64,000 bases of DNA from CAVSWT01 sp963782985 (GCA_963782985.1 CAWALU010000005.1:124001-188000); one strand, 5' to 3'; positions 54,573-63,976 are shown, numbered from the stretch's first letter. The notes: generated by a model not told the origin, from the sequence alone. Numbers and translations are program-made.

Positions 54573-55181
54573 TTGAAGGTATTGATTATTTCTTTTCTGG
54601 TTGTGTTGGTGGATCAGTTTTCAAAATTAATTGTTAAAGGATTTTCCATTCCTTTTTTGGATTTGCATTTTAACGGTTTGAAACTTGGCGAAAGTATTAA
54701 ACTGTTTGATAATTATTTTAACATAACTTTTGTTGAAAATCCGGGAATTGCTTTTGGAATAGACTTCGGGGGCGATTACAAATTGTTAATTTCTGTTTTT
54801 ACAATTGCAGCTTCCCTCGCCATGCTTTTTTATTTGTACATGAATCGCGATAAAAGTTTGATGATTAGAATACCTTTGGCAATGATAGTGGGCGGAGCAT
54901 TTGGAAATTTAATTGACCGGATTTTTTATGGAATGTTTTACGGCTACGCTCCTTTTCTTTTCGGAAAGGTTGTCGATTTCTTTGAAATAAAACTTTTTGG
55001 ATTTTACATTTTCAATAGAACTCTTGGCAATTACATTTTCAATTTTGCAGATGTTGCCGTTAGCGTGGGCGTAGTATTGTTGTTGATTGCATTTAGAAAA
55101 GAACGCAAAGCGCTTATGCAAAAAGCTGAAACGCCTGCCTCTGTTCAATACGAACCTATTCTATTAGAAAACAAGGAATAG
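54573..55181 (+). CDS. lspA: Signal peptidase II (first of two tandem copies)
   Basis: This 202-residue inner-membrane aspartyl protease removes lipoprotein signal peptides. Visible are VLVDQFSKL, ENPGIAFGI, GGAFGNLIDRIFYG (catalytic Asp), VVDFF and NFADVAVSVG (second catalytic Asp). The start is TTG at 54573: the codon TAA at 54567-54569 in the same frame rules out any earlier start. It is followed, one base after its stop, by a paralogous lspA. Confidence 0.93.
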   Translation: MKVLIISFLVVLVDQFSKLIVKGFSIPFLDLHFNGLKLGESIKLFDNYFNITFVENPGIAFGIDFGGDYKLLISVFTIAASLAMLFYLYMNRDKSLMIRIPLAMIVGGAFGNLIDRIFYGMFYGYAPFLFGKVVDFFEIKLFGFYIFNRTLGNYIFNFADVAVSVGVVLLLIAFRKERKALMQKAETPASVQYEPILLENKE

Positions 55182-55182
55182 G

Positions 55183-55848
55183 TTGAGAGTATTATTTGTA
55201 TCCCTCTTTATTGTTTTAGCAGATCAAATCTCAAAGCTTGCCGTTAAAGGATTTTCAATTCCATTTCTTAAAATAAAGTATAAAGGAATGTTTGAAGGTG
55301 AAAGAATAAATGTAATCGGTAATTTTTTTAGAATAACATTTATTGAAAATCCCGGAATGGCTTTTGGAATTGACCCCGGAATAAATTGGAAATTTTGGGT
55401 GTCAATCTTTTCTCTTCTCGCCAGCATTGGATTAATTATTTATATTTATGTCTCCAGAAATCAATCAACAATATTTAAAGTTTCGCTTGCGTTTATTTTA
55501 GGCGGCGCCGTTGGGAATTTAATCGACAGAGTTTTCTACGGAGTGTTTTATAATTACGCTCCTTTATTTTACGGCAAAGTAGTTGATTTTTTTGACGTAG
55601 ATTTTTTTGATATTACTATTTTCGGCAAAAGCTATGACCGCTGGCCCGTATTTAATATTGCCGATTCTGCCGTTACAATAGGAGTTATATTATTATTAAT
55701 CTTCTACAAGAAAGTAAGTAGCGAAGAAGAGAAAGAAGCGGCGGCTGAACTTCAAACTATATCATCAAACCAAATAAACATTGAAAATAATTCTAATCAA
55801 AAATTAGATAATGACAACTCTAATCAAGGAAAAGAAATATCACTTTGA
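55183..55848 (+). CDS. lspA: Signal peptidase II (second tandem copy)
   Basis: This 221-residue protein is a close paralogue of its neighbour: VLADQISKL, ENPGMAFGID, GGAVGNLIDRVFYG, VVDFFDV and FNIADSAVTIG keep both catalytic Asp residues. It differs in a longer hydrophilic C-tail rich in Asn, Gln and Glu. It begins at TTG 55183 with AAGGA just upstream and overlaps the rluD-like gene by 38 bases. The two copies may divide work between classes of lipoprotein. Confidence 0.92.
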   Translation: MRVLFVSLFIVLADQISKLAVKGFSIPFLKIKYKGMFEGERINVIGNFFRITFIENPGMAFGIDPGINWKFWVSIFSLLASIGLIIYIYVSRNQSTIFKVSLAFILGGAVGNLIDRVFYGVFYNYAPLFYGKVVDFFDVDFFDITIFGKSYDRWPVFNIADSAVTIGVILLLIFYKKVSSEEEKEAAAELQTISSNQINIENNSNQKLDNDNSNQGKEISL

Positions 55849-56812
55849 AGTTCCGGACGGAAAGAAAAAAGAGCGGCTTGATTTATTTCTTACCAACTCG
55901 ATAGAAAACGCTACCCGCACTCGTATCCAAAAATTAATTGACTCAAGCCTCGTTACAGTAAATGGTAAAATTGCAAAAGCAAGTTACCTTGTTCAACCCA
56001 AAGATATAATTGAAGCTTCGCACCCTATAACTCCCCGCCCAGAATTTGCCGAGCCTGAAGAAATTCCTTTAAATATAATTTACGAAGATGATTTTTTATT
56101 AATTGTAAATAAGCCCGCCGGAATGGTGGCGCATCCCGCTTATGCAAATTATACGGGAACTCTTGTTAATGCTTTGCTTCATCATACAAAAAAATTAAGT
56201 AAAAATAATGAAGCAAATATTGAAGCCGCGCCTTTAGGCAGACCGGGAATTGTGCATCGTATTGATAAAGACACCAGCGGTCTGCTTGTAGTTGCAAAGG
56301 ACGATTGGACGCATGCGCAGCTTGCAAAACAATTTTCAAAACATACAATTGAAAGAGAATATTGGGCGGTTTGCTGGGGAATTTTTAGAAGCAAAAAGGG
56401 AGAAATCAACTCCAATATTACCCGGAGTAAAAAGGACAGGAAGAAATTTGTTGCCAGCGCAGTCGATGGAAAGACGGCTTTAACTTTTTATGAAGTTTTA
56501 GAAGAATTTGAATTTGTTTCATTAATAAAATTAAATTTAAAAACGGGAAGGACGCATCAAATAAGAGTTCACGTTTCATCTATCAACCATCCAATTTTTG
56601 GAGACGAGACTTATGGGGGGACTGATATAAAATACGGAGCAAGTTTTCCTAAGATGAAAAGCAGAATCCAAAATCTTTTAGAGATAATGCCGCGTCAAGC
56701 TCTCCACGCAAAAACGCTTGGATTTATGCATCCGCATAAAAAAGAATTTGTAAGATTTGATTCCGAACTGCCGGAAGATATAAAGTTACTTTTAGAAAAG
56801 TTGAAAATATAA
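55811..56812 (+). CDS. RluD-family 23S rRNA/tRNA pseudouridine synthase
   Basis: This 333-residue protein isomerises uridine in rRNA. An N-terminal S4 RNA-binding domain (ERLDLFLTNSIENATRTRIQ) precedes the RluA/RluD catalytic domain with VHRIDKDTSGLLVVAK (catalytic Asp), LLIVNKPAGMVAHP and KTGRTHQIRVH. The gene overlaps lspA-2; its neighbour order (lspA-rluD) is widely conserved. RNA target site not certain. Confidence 0.94.
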   Translation: MTTLIKEKKYHFEVPDGKKKERLDLFLTNSIENATRTRIQKLIDSSLVTVNGKIAKASYLVQPKDIIEASHPITPRPEFAEPEEIPLNIIYEDDFLLIVNKPAGMVAHPAYANYTGTLVNALLHHTKKLSKNNEANIEAAPLGRPGIVHRIDKDTSGLLVVAKDDWTHAQLAKQFSKHTIEREYWAVCWGIFRSKKGEINSNITRSKKDRKKFVASAVDGKTALTFYEVLEEFEFVSLIKLNLKTGRTHQIRVHVSSINHPIFGDETYGGTDIKYGASFPKMKSRIQNLLEIMPRQALHAKTLGFMHPHKKEFVRFDSELPEDIKLLLEKLKI

Positions 56813-56858
56813 AATTAATTTTTGCAGATATCTGAAAACAAAATGAGAGAAAAGATTT

Positions 56859-57782
56859 CTATATTTTATTCTTCTCAGTTTTAATTGATTCAGCTTCCAC
56901 AAAAATCTTTTTAACGTTATTAAAATTTTCTTTTATTTTTTTATCAAGCTGAGCTATAATATTTTCAATATCATTGCCGCTAATTGTCTTTATAAAATCT
57001 ACGCTGATGTTCACTAAAATAAAATGCGGACCAATATGCATTGTTAAAACTTCGTTTATATTTTCTATTTCTGTAAACGATGAAATAATTTCTCTTATCT
57101 TTAAAACAATTTCCTTATTAGCGCTTTCCCCAATCAGCAATCCTTTAGTTTCATAAGCTAAAAAAATAGCCGTTGTTCCCAAAATTATTCCAATAACAAT
57201 TGAAGCGATGCCGTCATAATAAAGTTTGCCGGTAAGCTCGCCGAGAAGAACGCCGGCAAATGCTGCTATTATTCCCAGCAGGGCGGCGGTGTCTTCAAAT
57301 AAAACCACAAAATTTGTGGGGTCTTTTCCTCGATGAACAGATTCCAAATATCCATATTTACCTTTCTCTTTTGAAAATTCATTAAATGCAAAACTCAATG
57401 AACCACTCTCAAAAATAAATGCCAGCGCTAAAACAATATAATTTACTAAGGCATTTTTAACCGGAGTGGGATCTAAAAGATGATGGATGCCTTCATAAAT
57501 TGAAATGCCCGCGCCAAGAGCAAAAATTGAAATGGCAACAATAAAACTCCAGAAATAAATTTCTTTTCCATGTCCATAAGGATGTAATTCATCCGCAGGT
57601 TTTCGCGCTTGTTTAAGTCCGAATAAAAGTAGTATTTGGTTCCCGGTATCAACAACTGAATGGATCCCTTCGGATAACATTGCGGAACTACCGGTAATAG
57701 ACGCGGCAATAAATTTTGTGATAGCTACTAATAAATTGCCTGCCAGCGCCGCGTAAATTGATTTATTGGAAGTAGTTTTCAT
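56859..57782 (-). CDS. Cation diffusion facilitator family transporter
   Basis: This 307-residue inner-membrane protein has six membrane segments and expels divalent metal (Zn, Fe or Mn by family). Metal-site motifs: SAMLSEGIHSVVDTGNQILL in helix 2 (His and Asp) and VVLFEDTAALLGIIAAF in helix 5 (Asp). The C-terminal cytoplasmic domain (TMHIGPHFILVNISVDF) is present. The metal cannot be read with confidence. Confidence 0.92.
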   Translation of the reverse strand: MKTTSNKSIYAALAGNLLVAITKFIAASITGSSAMLSEGIHSVVDTGNQILLLFGLKQARKPADELHPYGHGKEIYFWSFIVAISIFALGAGISIYEGIHHLLDPTPVKNALVNYIVLALAFIFESGSLSFAFNEFSKEKGKYGYLESVHRGKDPTNFVVLFEDTAALLGIIAAFAGVLLGELTGKLYYDGIASIVIGIILGTTAIFLAYETKGLLIGESANKEIVLKIREIISSFTEIENINEVLTMHIGPHFILVNISVDFIKTISGNDIENIIAQLDKKIKENFNNVKKIFVEAESIKTEKNKI

Positions 57783-57847
57783 TTATAATTTAAAATTTAT
57801 TTTTGAATAGATTGGCTTTTAGAAATAAGTAGTTGCTATAATCAAAT

Positions 57848-58306
57848 TCAAATTCTAATCATTCCCACAACAAGCCCAATTAAAAACCCGTAAATGATAT
57901 GCGCTACGCCTTGCGAAACGGCTACTGTAAAACCATCCTTTTGAATTGGCTTAATTGGATGTCCCTCCGCAACGCTCGGAATAAGAACTAAACTGACCAC
58001 CGCCGCATGCACAACTCCAATTAATGTTCCCGCGCCAACGCTGCTGATAAAACCTTTGACTTCAAATAGCGACATTAGTAAAACATAAATGAAAGAAAAA
58101 ATGATCCCTACAACGGCGTGAATTATTAGCCCAACTTTGCTTGATGAATCTTTTGATTTAGTGAAAAGGCTTCCGATGGATTTTAAAATATCTGCCTTCA
58201 TTATACCCGATTTTGATACTACAAATAAAAAAATTGTCATTCCTGCTGTAGCAATAATGCCGGCAGTAAATGAAAGCCAAATAAAAGTTCCGATTGAAAT
58301 GTTCAT
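57848..58306 (-). CDS. Hypothetical membrane protein
   Basis: This 152-residue product has about four membrane segments. It begins with a Gly/Ala/Thr-rich helix (FTAGIIATAGMTIFLFVV) and has a SVAEGHP segment before the last pair of helices. I do not recognise the family with confidence. It lies upstream of the CDF gene on the same strand, separated by 65 bases, so co-transcription is possible. Confidence 0.72.
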   Translation of the reverse strand: MNISIGTFIWLSFTAGIIATAGMTIFLFVVSKSGIMKADILKSIGSLFTKSKDSSSKVGLIIHAVVGIIFSFIYVLLMSLFEVKGFISSVGAGTLIGVVHAAVVSLVLIPSVAEGHPIKPIQKDGFTVAVSQGVAHIIYGFLIGLVVGMIRI

Positions 58307-58414
58307 AAATTCTCCTATAAATAAGCGTAATTATTTATTTTTCTTTTTTTATTTAATATCGTATTTTTTGATTAGGTTAAACTGTAAACAAAAGTAATAA
58401 ATAAATTTCAATCT

Positions 58415-58837
58415 ATGTTTGAACTTCATCAAAAGCTAAAAGAAGAAACATTTGTAATCGGAAGTTTTCCTCTATGCCTACTTTTGCTGAACAACGATTC
58501 CAATTACCCGTGGTTTATTTTAGTTCCGCAAAGGGAAAATATAAAAGAAATTTTTGAGTTGAGTGAGGGGGATCAAGTAGAATTAATTAAAGAATCTTCT
58601 TACCTCGCAAATGTTCTTCAAAAAAATTACCGATCCCAAAAGATAAATATCGCCGCATTGGGAAATGTGGTTCCGCAGCTGCATATTCATCATATTGTAA
58701 GGTATAAAATTGACGCCGCCTGGCCCAATCCTGTTTGGGGAAAGATATCACCTAAGCCATATTCAAAGGAGTTAAAAGATTTAGTTTTTAAAAAACTAAT
58801 TGGTATGCTAAAAAGTAATTTTACTTTTAATATTTGA
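58415..58837 (+). CDS. HIT-family (histidine triad) hydrolase
   Basis: This 140-residue protein has FILVPQRENIKEIFEL and the histidine-triad-like QLHIHHIVRY (near residues 86-95), which marks the HIT group of nucleotide hydrolases and transferases (Ap4A-type substrates by family). The spacing of the histidines (H-I-H-H) deviates slightly from HxHxH. It is short and complete. Confidence 0.82.
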   Translation: MFELHQKLKEETFVIGSFPLCLLLLNNDSNYPWFILVPQRENIKEIFELSEGDQVELIKESSYLANVLQKNYRSQKINIAALGNVVPQLHIHHIVRYKIDAAWPNPVWGKISPKPYSKELKDLVFKKLIGMLKSNFTFNI

Positions 58838-58866
58838 TGAGAAAAAATTAATATTGAGGGCTAAGC

Positions 58867-58920
58867 AAAAAAATGAGGTTGATCTAAATCCTTATGTAAA
58901 GCGATTAAGAGACAACCTCA
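58867..58920 (-). terminator. Rho-independent terminator of the NTF2-like gene
   Basis: On the minus strand TGAGGTTG pairs with CAACCTCA, and a run of seven T follows (58867-58873 as A on plus). It lies between two convergent genes and is oriented to end the minus-strand gene. Confidence 0.8.
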
Positions 58921-58941
58921 TCAATTTTAAAAATATTTTAA

Positions 58942-59379
58942 TTATTTTTGTTCGAGAGTAAAAACGCCGCTAACTATTTTCCAGTCTTTGCCGTCTTTAA
59001 TCAAATTTAAATATCCGGTTTGCTTAAGCCTATTATCGGAAATTAAAACTTTAGCGGAAGCAACATTATCATTCCCATCCACGGAAGAAACTTCTAAATT
59101 TCTTTTCCAGCCGCCGGCTTTACCCGCTTTAACTTGATCAACAAATTCTCCGCTGGTTTGTGATGACATTTTGTTTGTAATTTTGTTATATGTAACCAGC
59201 ATTGCATCTGAGTATAAAGTTTTTTCCAGCAATCCGGCGTCTCTGCTGTCGGCGCTTTGTACATAACTATTAATAGTCTTTTCAATTTCATCTTTTTGAG
59301 CCGGTTCATTAGCTAAACTTGCAGAGGAAATTCCAAAAACCATAATTGCGAAAACGAATAAGAAATAAAATCTTTTCAT
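58942..59379 (-). CDS. Exported NTF2/SnoaL-like protein
   Basis: This 145-residue protein has a signal peptide (cleavage near SLANE) and a small alpha+beta domain with KTINSYVQSADSRDAGLLEKTL at the start and LKQTGYLNLIKDGKDWKIVS near the end, typical of lumazine-binding-like/DUF4440-type NTF2 folds. No enzyme activity can be assigned. A terminator follows at 58867. Confidence 0.8.
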   Translation of the reverse strand: MKRFYFLFVFAIMVFGISSASLANEPAQKDEIEKTINSYVQSADSRDAGLLEKTLYSDAMLVTYNKITNKMSSQTSGEFVDQVKAGKAGGWKRNLEVSSVDGNDNVASAKVLISDNRLKQTGYLNLIKDGKDWKIVSGVFTLEQK

Positions 59380-59697
59380 AATAACCTTCTTTTTAATAAT
59401 TAAAGAAATCTTTTTTTAAATATTTTAACAGCCTTAAACTACCAAAAGCTATAGCAATTTTTTTTAGGATTTATAGCAGCGGCAAAATAGAAGGGTTGTT
59501 CGGCTTAAAATTTATTTGAGGGGAAGATGGATGAAAAATTAATAAAATGAAAAGTAACTGTTTCATTAAAAACTATTAAAGAATAAATAAAAAGATTACA
59601 AGCTTGCTCTTTTTTTTGAAATGAAAAAGCTGCAAGTTTCTTGTAATCTTTTAATTAGCGATCTAACTCTAAATAAATATATTATCTAAAGAAAAAT
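59380..59697. other. Intergenic stretch with terminator hairpin
   Basis: These 318 bases between two minus-strand genes hold the strong hairpin listed separately (59584-59652) and, before the NTF2-like gene, an AT-rich stretch that must carry its promoter. No other gene or RNA was recognised. Confidence 0.6.
59584..59652 (-). terminator. Rho-independent terminator of the T9SS cargo gene
   Basis: AAAAGATTACAAG (59590-59602) pairs with CTTGTAATCTTTT (59640-59652), with an additional inner stem CTTGC/GCAAG. On the minus strand, past the stem, follows a T-rich stretch. It lies just after the stop of the 59698-63279 gene. Confidence 0.85.
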
Positions 59698-62600
59698 TTA
59701 TTTTAGAAGAACTAATTTTTTCGTTTCAGTAAAACCAGCGTCGTGCCCGCCGGTAGATGCGACTTTAAGTTGATATATATAAACTCCGCTTGCTAATTTT
59801 GAACCGTCGAAAGTTACTACATAATTTCCCGCAGTCTGCTCTTTATTTACGAGCGTTGCAACTTCATTCCCCAAAATATCATAAATTTTTAATAGTACGG
59901 TCAAAGCATGCTTTGTCCCTACGGCAGGAATGGTATATTTAATTTTTGTTGTTGGGTTAAATGGATTAGGAAAATTTTGAGATAATGAAAACTCTGCAGG
60001 TCTTAAATAATTTTCTTCTACGGTTACAACGTTTTTTTGAATTTCTATATTGTCAATTGCCCAGCCCCAGCCTGTAACAAAATCATCGGCAAGCAGCCTA
60101 AATCTAATTAAAATTTTATCGCCGGCGTTAAACTTATCAAGCAAATTAATTTGATGAGCGCGAAAAGCAGTTGAGTCTGGCGAAATGTTTGTATTAAATT
60201 TACTCGTCCAAACCGGATCGTATTGCGAATCATAACCATCCCCTAAAGGAATCCAATTAGCTCCATCCTGTGTTGCTTCGGCAACAACATAATCCCAAAA
60301 ATTAGAATCGCCAAATTTTGAACCCGGATCGCCCGGTTCCATAATTGCAATGTCGTCGTAATAAAACATTGCATCTTTTGATGCAACAAAAATAGGCACA
60401 GTTAAAGTATAGGTTAAATTTTGTTTGTTATTATATGGATGATCGGAATGTATTGCCGCATTTGAAAAACCGGTTACTTTTTGAATGTTAAATCCGCTTC
60501 CAATAAAATCATTTGAAGTTGAATTAAAATTGTTGCTGTAAAAATTTTGCGCCTGCTTATAAACTACCGCTGAAATAGTTTTTGTAACAGATGAATATTC
60601 AGTCCCGCCTTTATAGCTTTTTATTGAAACGCTTATATCTCCATTATTTATTATAGGATATTTAACAAGCGTATCTTTATTTGAAATATTATTTTTTCCA
60701 ATCGTAACAAAATTAGCGTTATTAATTTTTACAATTGAGGAATCATATAATGAGCGCAATCTTATTTGAACTTCTAAAAATCCATCCAAGTTTTGTGAAA
60801 GATTTTTTATTATTGGTTTATAAATTCCCGTATTACCAAGCCCCGGAATTTTAACAGTCCATATTCCACGACCATGACTCGCGATTAATATTTCATCTTC
60901 CACATTACTCATCGCCCAAATTGAAACTGAAGGTAGCCCATTATTAGCCGCATGCCAGCTTACTCCATTATCGGTTGTTTCAAATAATCCAATTTCAGTT
61001 CCAGCCCAAATTGTATCGGGGGACTGAGGCATTACAATCAAATCATAAACAGCAACATCGGGAAATCCATTTGTACTTACTGTCCCGTTTCCAAAACCGC
61101 TAATATCTTCCCAGCTTTGACCCAAATTTGTTGTGCGTAGAATTTTGGGCTTACGCGCAAAACCAAATAAAGCATAAGCCGTAGAATCTTTTGTGGGATG
61201 AGTAGCTAATCCGGAAATTCCTCCCATTGAAGTTAATGAATATAAATTTGTCGCCGAAAAACTTTCGCCTTTATCAACAGAGACATTTATTTTTCCGTTG
61301 CCGTCCATTCTTGAAGCAGCCCAGACTATATTGGGATTAGATTTAGAAACTTTAACATCGTGAAAGGAGCTTATACCTCCCCAATTATTTGAAGATATTG
61401 AAGTCAGTTTCCAGCTTAATCCAAAATTAATTGATTTCCAAACGCCCTGTCTTCCAACTGCAAAAAGTAAATCCGGCTCTAAATTTGTTTTACCAATTTT
61501 AGTTATAAAAGGCGCATTGCCGGCTCCAACATCGGCTAATCCTGTCGTAGCATCGTTAAAACTTAATCCACCGTCAGATGACCTTTGGAGCCCATTATAT
61601 TGCGAGCCGCCAATTAATTTTAAAGGATCGTCAAAATTCCATGAAGTTTCATAGCCATCGCCGCCAATTTGAAAATTCCACTGCGAAGATGCAGTACTGT
61701 TTTCTGAAGAGCGCCAGGTTCCGTTATCCTGCATTCCGCCAATATACGCGCTGCCTCCGGGCATTTTATCCACTCCATAAAATTGCGTTGTGTTCAGCCC
61801 GTCAGTCGGCTTTGTCCAATTTTCAGAACTATCCGCAGAAACTCCGATGCCTCCGTCATTAGCATTTAAAATCCTGAATGAATTTTCCGCTCCTTTAATT
61901 ATTACCAGATTATGATTGTCAACATGAACGGGTCCAGTGGACAAAGCAGTTGTGCTGCGCTTGTTTGAAGGAAGAAGATTTATTTGATACAAGCGAACTC
62001 CGCCGACGTAAACAATATTTTCATTATAAGGATGAGCGACAATTGTATTATCATACCAGCCTTGCGCCGAAAGCCAGTTTGGCTCATTTCCGCTTTCCGA
62101 AGTTTTCTGCCAGTTGTTTCCGGCGTTAGTTGAAACGTAAAGATTTGAGTTTGGATTCCCTTCAGAGGCGGCAAAAATTTTATTTGTATTTGCGGGCGAG
62201 ATCGCTAATTCAAATCTGCCGTAAGTATCGTCAATTCCGCTGCTTGATAAATTCCAAGTTTCTCCGGCGTCGGTTGATTTTAAAATTCCTTTTTGATCCA
62301 CGGCGGCGTATAAAATATTGAAGTTATTTGGCGTCTCAATTATTTGTAAAACTTTATTCACTCTTCCGGCGCTTATGGTTGATTCATCATAAACTTGATA
62401 CCAATTATTTCCCCCGTCTGTGGATTTAAATATTCCGGATTTATTATAAAAGCTAGTTCGGAATCTTCCGGATGAAGTTGAAGCTAAAATAATATTTTCA
62501 TTGTTCGGATCCACGATTATTCGGGATACATTATTAAAATTTAAATTGCCGGAAGTATTTGTCATCAGTTGCCAGGTTTCGCCTCTATCGGTAGATTTTA

Positions 62601-63279
62601 AAATTCCATCGCCATTTATTACGTCAACGCTGAACATACTTTCACCTGTGCCGGCGTAAATAATATTATGATTTGAAGGAGCCATCGCAATAGCTGACAC
62701 AGCAAGGTTGGGAATGCCCGGCGTTAAGTTGCGCCAATTATTTCCGGCGTCCGTGGTTTTCCAAACTCCTCCGCCTACGCTTCCGGCAAACCAGGTATTT
62801 CCGCCTGCGTCATCGGGATCAACAATTAAACCTCTTACTCTGCCGCTAACATTTCCCGGTCCTCTTTCAATCCAATTTAATGGCGGCGCGGAAATTTTAT
62901 TTAGACGATTATTTTGTCTCGCTTTTTCAAGTTCAATCATTTTGTAATTAGGAGGATAGTTCGATTTAGTTTCGCCGTAAGGAATTCTCATTTCATTTAA
63001 AATCCTAACAAATTCATCCGGCTCATCTGCTTTTAAATTTTCTTCCTCATCTTCTTCATTATCTGCGATAAGTTTTTTTTGAATTTTTTCCGCATATCTT
63101 TTTGAAAGAAATGCATCGGACGAATAAAATTTTTGCAAACGTTTTAGTTCGCTTATTTCTTTTTCTTTTGATGAATCGCCTGCGGCTTCTTCATTTTGAA
63201 TAAGAAGACCAATAGTGAAAAAAGCATATATAAAAAATGCCGATAAAATTAGAATGCTAAATTTTAATTTTGTTTTCAA
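59698..63279 (-). CDS. Secreted BNR-repeat/sortilin-like protein with T9SS sorting domain
   Basis: This 1193-residue exported protein has an N-terminal signal/membrane anchor, a charged linker and about eight to ten BNR/sortilin-type blades (repeated KSTDxGxxW, for example ILKSTDRGETW, IFKSTDGGNNW, LFETTDNGVSW) over residues ~120-790. A beta-sandwich region follows (DGANWIPLGDGYDS area). The last ~85 residues are a type A T9SS C-terminal domain, from FSLSQNFPNPFNPTTKIKYT to ETKKLVLLK, with the usual YDILGNEVATLV. It is therefore exported through the outer membrane and attached or released at the surface. Many such proteins hydrolyse or bind glycans; here no catalytic site is obvious. Two GC-rich in-frame inserts lie in the sorting domain. 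Confidence 0.92.
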   Translation of the reverse strand: MKTKLKFSILILSAFFIYAFFTIGLLIQNEEAAGDSSKEKEISELKRLQKFYSSDAFLSKRYAEKIQKKLIADNEEDEEENLKADEPDEFVRILNEMRIPYGETKSNYPPNYKMIELEKARQNNRLNKISAPPLNWIERGPGNVSGRVRGLIVDPDDAGGNTWFAGSVGGGVWKTTDAGNNWRNLTPGIPNLAVSAIAMAPSNHNIIYAGTGESMFSVDVINGDGILKSTDRGETWQLMTNTSGNLNFNNVSRIIVDPNNENIILASTSSGRFRTSFYNKSGIFKSTDGGNNWYQVYDESTISAGRVNKVLQIIETPNNFNILYAAVDQKGILKSTDAGETWNLSSSGIDDTYGRFELAISPANTNKIFAASEGNPNSNLYVSTNAGNNWQKTSESGNEPNWLSAQGWYDNTIVAHPYNENIVYVGGVRLYQINLLPSNKRSTTALSTGPVHVDNHNLVIIKGAENSFRILNANDGGIGVSADSSENWTKPTDGLNTTQFYGVDKMPGGSAYIGGMQDNGTWRSSENSTASSQWNFQIGGDGYETSWNFDDPLKLIGGSQYNGLQRSSDGGLSFNDATTGLADVGAGNAPFITKIGKTNLEPDLLFAVGRQGVWKSINFGLSWKLTSISSNNWGGISSFHDVKVSKSNPNIVWAASRMDGNGKINVSVDKGESFSATNLYSLTSMGGISGLATHPTKDSTAYALFGFARKPKILRTTNLGQSWEDISGFGNGTVSTNGFPDVAVYDLIVMPQSPDTIWAGTEIGLFETTDNGVSWHAANNGLPSVSIWAMSNVEDEILIASHGRGIWTVKIPGLGNTGIYKPIIKNLSQNLDGFLEVQIRLRSLYDSSIVKINNANFVTIGKNNISNKDTLVKYPIINNGDISVSIKSYKGGTEYSSVTKTISAVVYKQAQNFYSNNFNSTSNDFIGSGFNIQKVTGFSNAAIHSDHPYNNKQNLTYTLTVPIFVASKDAMFYYDDIAIMEPGDPGSKFGDSNFWDYVVAEATQDGANWIPLGDGYDSQYDPVWTSKFNTNISPDSTAFRAHQINLLDKFNAGDKILIRFRLLADDFVTGWGWAIDNIEIQKNVVTVEENYLRPAEFSLSQNFPNPFNPTTKIKYTIPAVGTKHALTVLLKIYDILGNEVATLVNKEQTAGNYVVTFDGSKLASGVYIYQLKVASTGGHDAGFTETKKLVLLK
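59895..59922. repeat. In-frame 28-bp imperfect palindrome inside the sorting domain
   Basis: The sequence from 59895 to 59922 is palindromic at 12 of 14 base pairs, with a perfect 14-bp core CAAAGCATGCTTTG (59902-59915). On the coding strand it supplies residues around GTKHALTVL, between TIPAV and LKIYDIL, where related sorting domains usually have a shorter, different linker. Confidence 0.8.
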
Positions 63280-63317
63280 AATAAGCTTCCTTTTTAATTT
63301 TGAATGAAGTTAAACTA

Positions 63318-63725
63318 TTATTTTTTTTCTAAGAATTTTTTTTCACGAACGTCGTAAATATCTCGGAACTCATTGGGAGATTCATATCCGGTAACAGTTC
63401 CCGGGATAGTTTCTATTTCTACTTGATAATTATTTTTCCATTTGATATTTCCGTTTGCTAATTCTGATTCATAAATAATCTTTTCATTATTTAAGTCATA
63501 AATAAAAAAAGAAACCGGGGGAGAGGGCATTGCGGGAGTTGTTTTAAATCTTTTTAAACAAACTGCAAAATCTTTTTCATCGTTTAAAATAATATTGTAA
63601 CCGCTTTTAAATTTTTCCTTAGCTCTATTTTCTAAATCCGTTTGATTAGAACCGGTATTAGTGGAAGAACAACAATGGGATAAAAAAATTGCAGCTATCA
63701 TTAAAATTAGTCTTGTCAAAATCAT
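63318..63725 (-). CDS. Hypothetical lipoprotein
   Basis: This 135-residue product has a lipoprotein signal peptide with lipobox-like LSHC (Cys ~18, followed by a second Cys). The rest is a small, charged beta-rich domain with no family recognised (KDFAVCLKRFKTTPAMPSPP, NEKIIYESELANGNIKW). It lies upstream of the T9SS cargo gene on the same strand (38-base gap), so the two may share a transcript. Confidence 0.72.
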   Translation of the reverse strand: MILTRLILMIAAIFLSHCCSSTNTGSNQTDLENRAKEKFKSGYNIILNDEKDFAVCLKRFKTTPAMPSPPVSFFIYDLNNEKIIYESELANGNIKWKNNYQVEIETIPGTVTGYESPNEFRDIYDVREKKFLEKK

Positions 63726-63976
63726 TCTATTCTAAATTTTATTGGGAAGTTATTATGAATTCACTTATGATACAAACTAAATTAAATTAAACCTTTTGTC
63801 TCGCCTTAATAACTTTATTGTCCCAATTTACCATTCTTATATAAATATAACCTCTTAAAACATTAGCTTCATTTATAGATAAAAAAATATTTATGTTCTC
63901 CCATAGAAAAAATTATTTGGTAACCTTTTTAGAATAACAAAAGTCTAAATAGAAAACCACAAAGGAGAAATAACTA

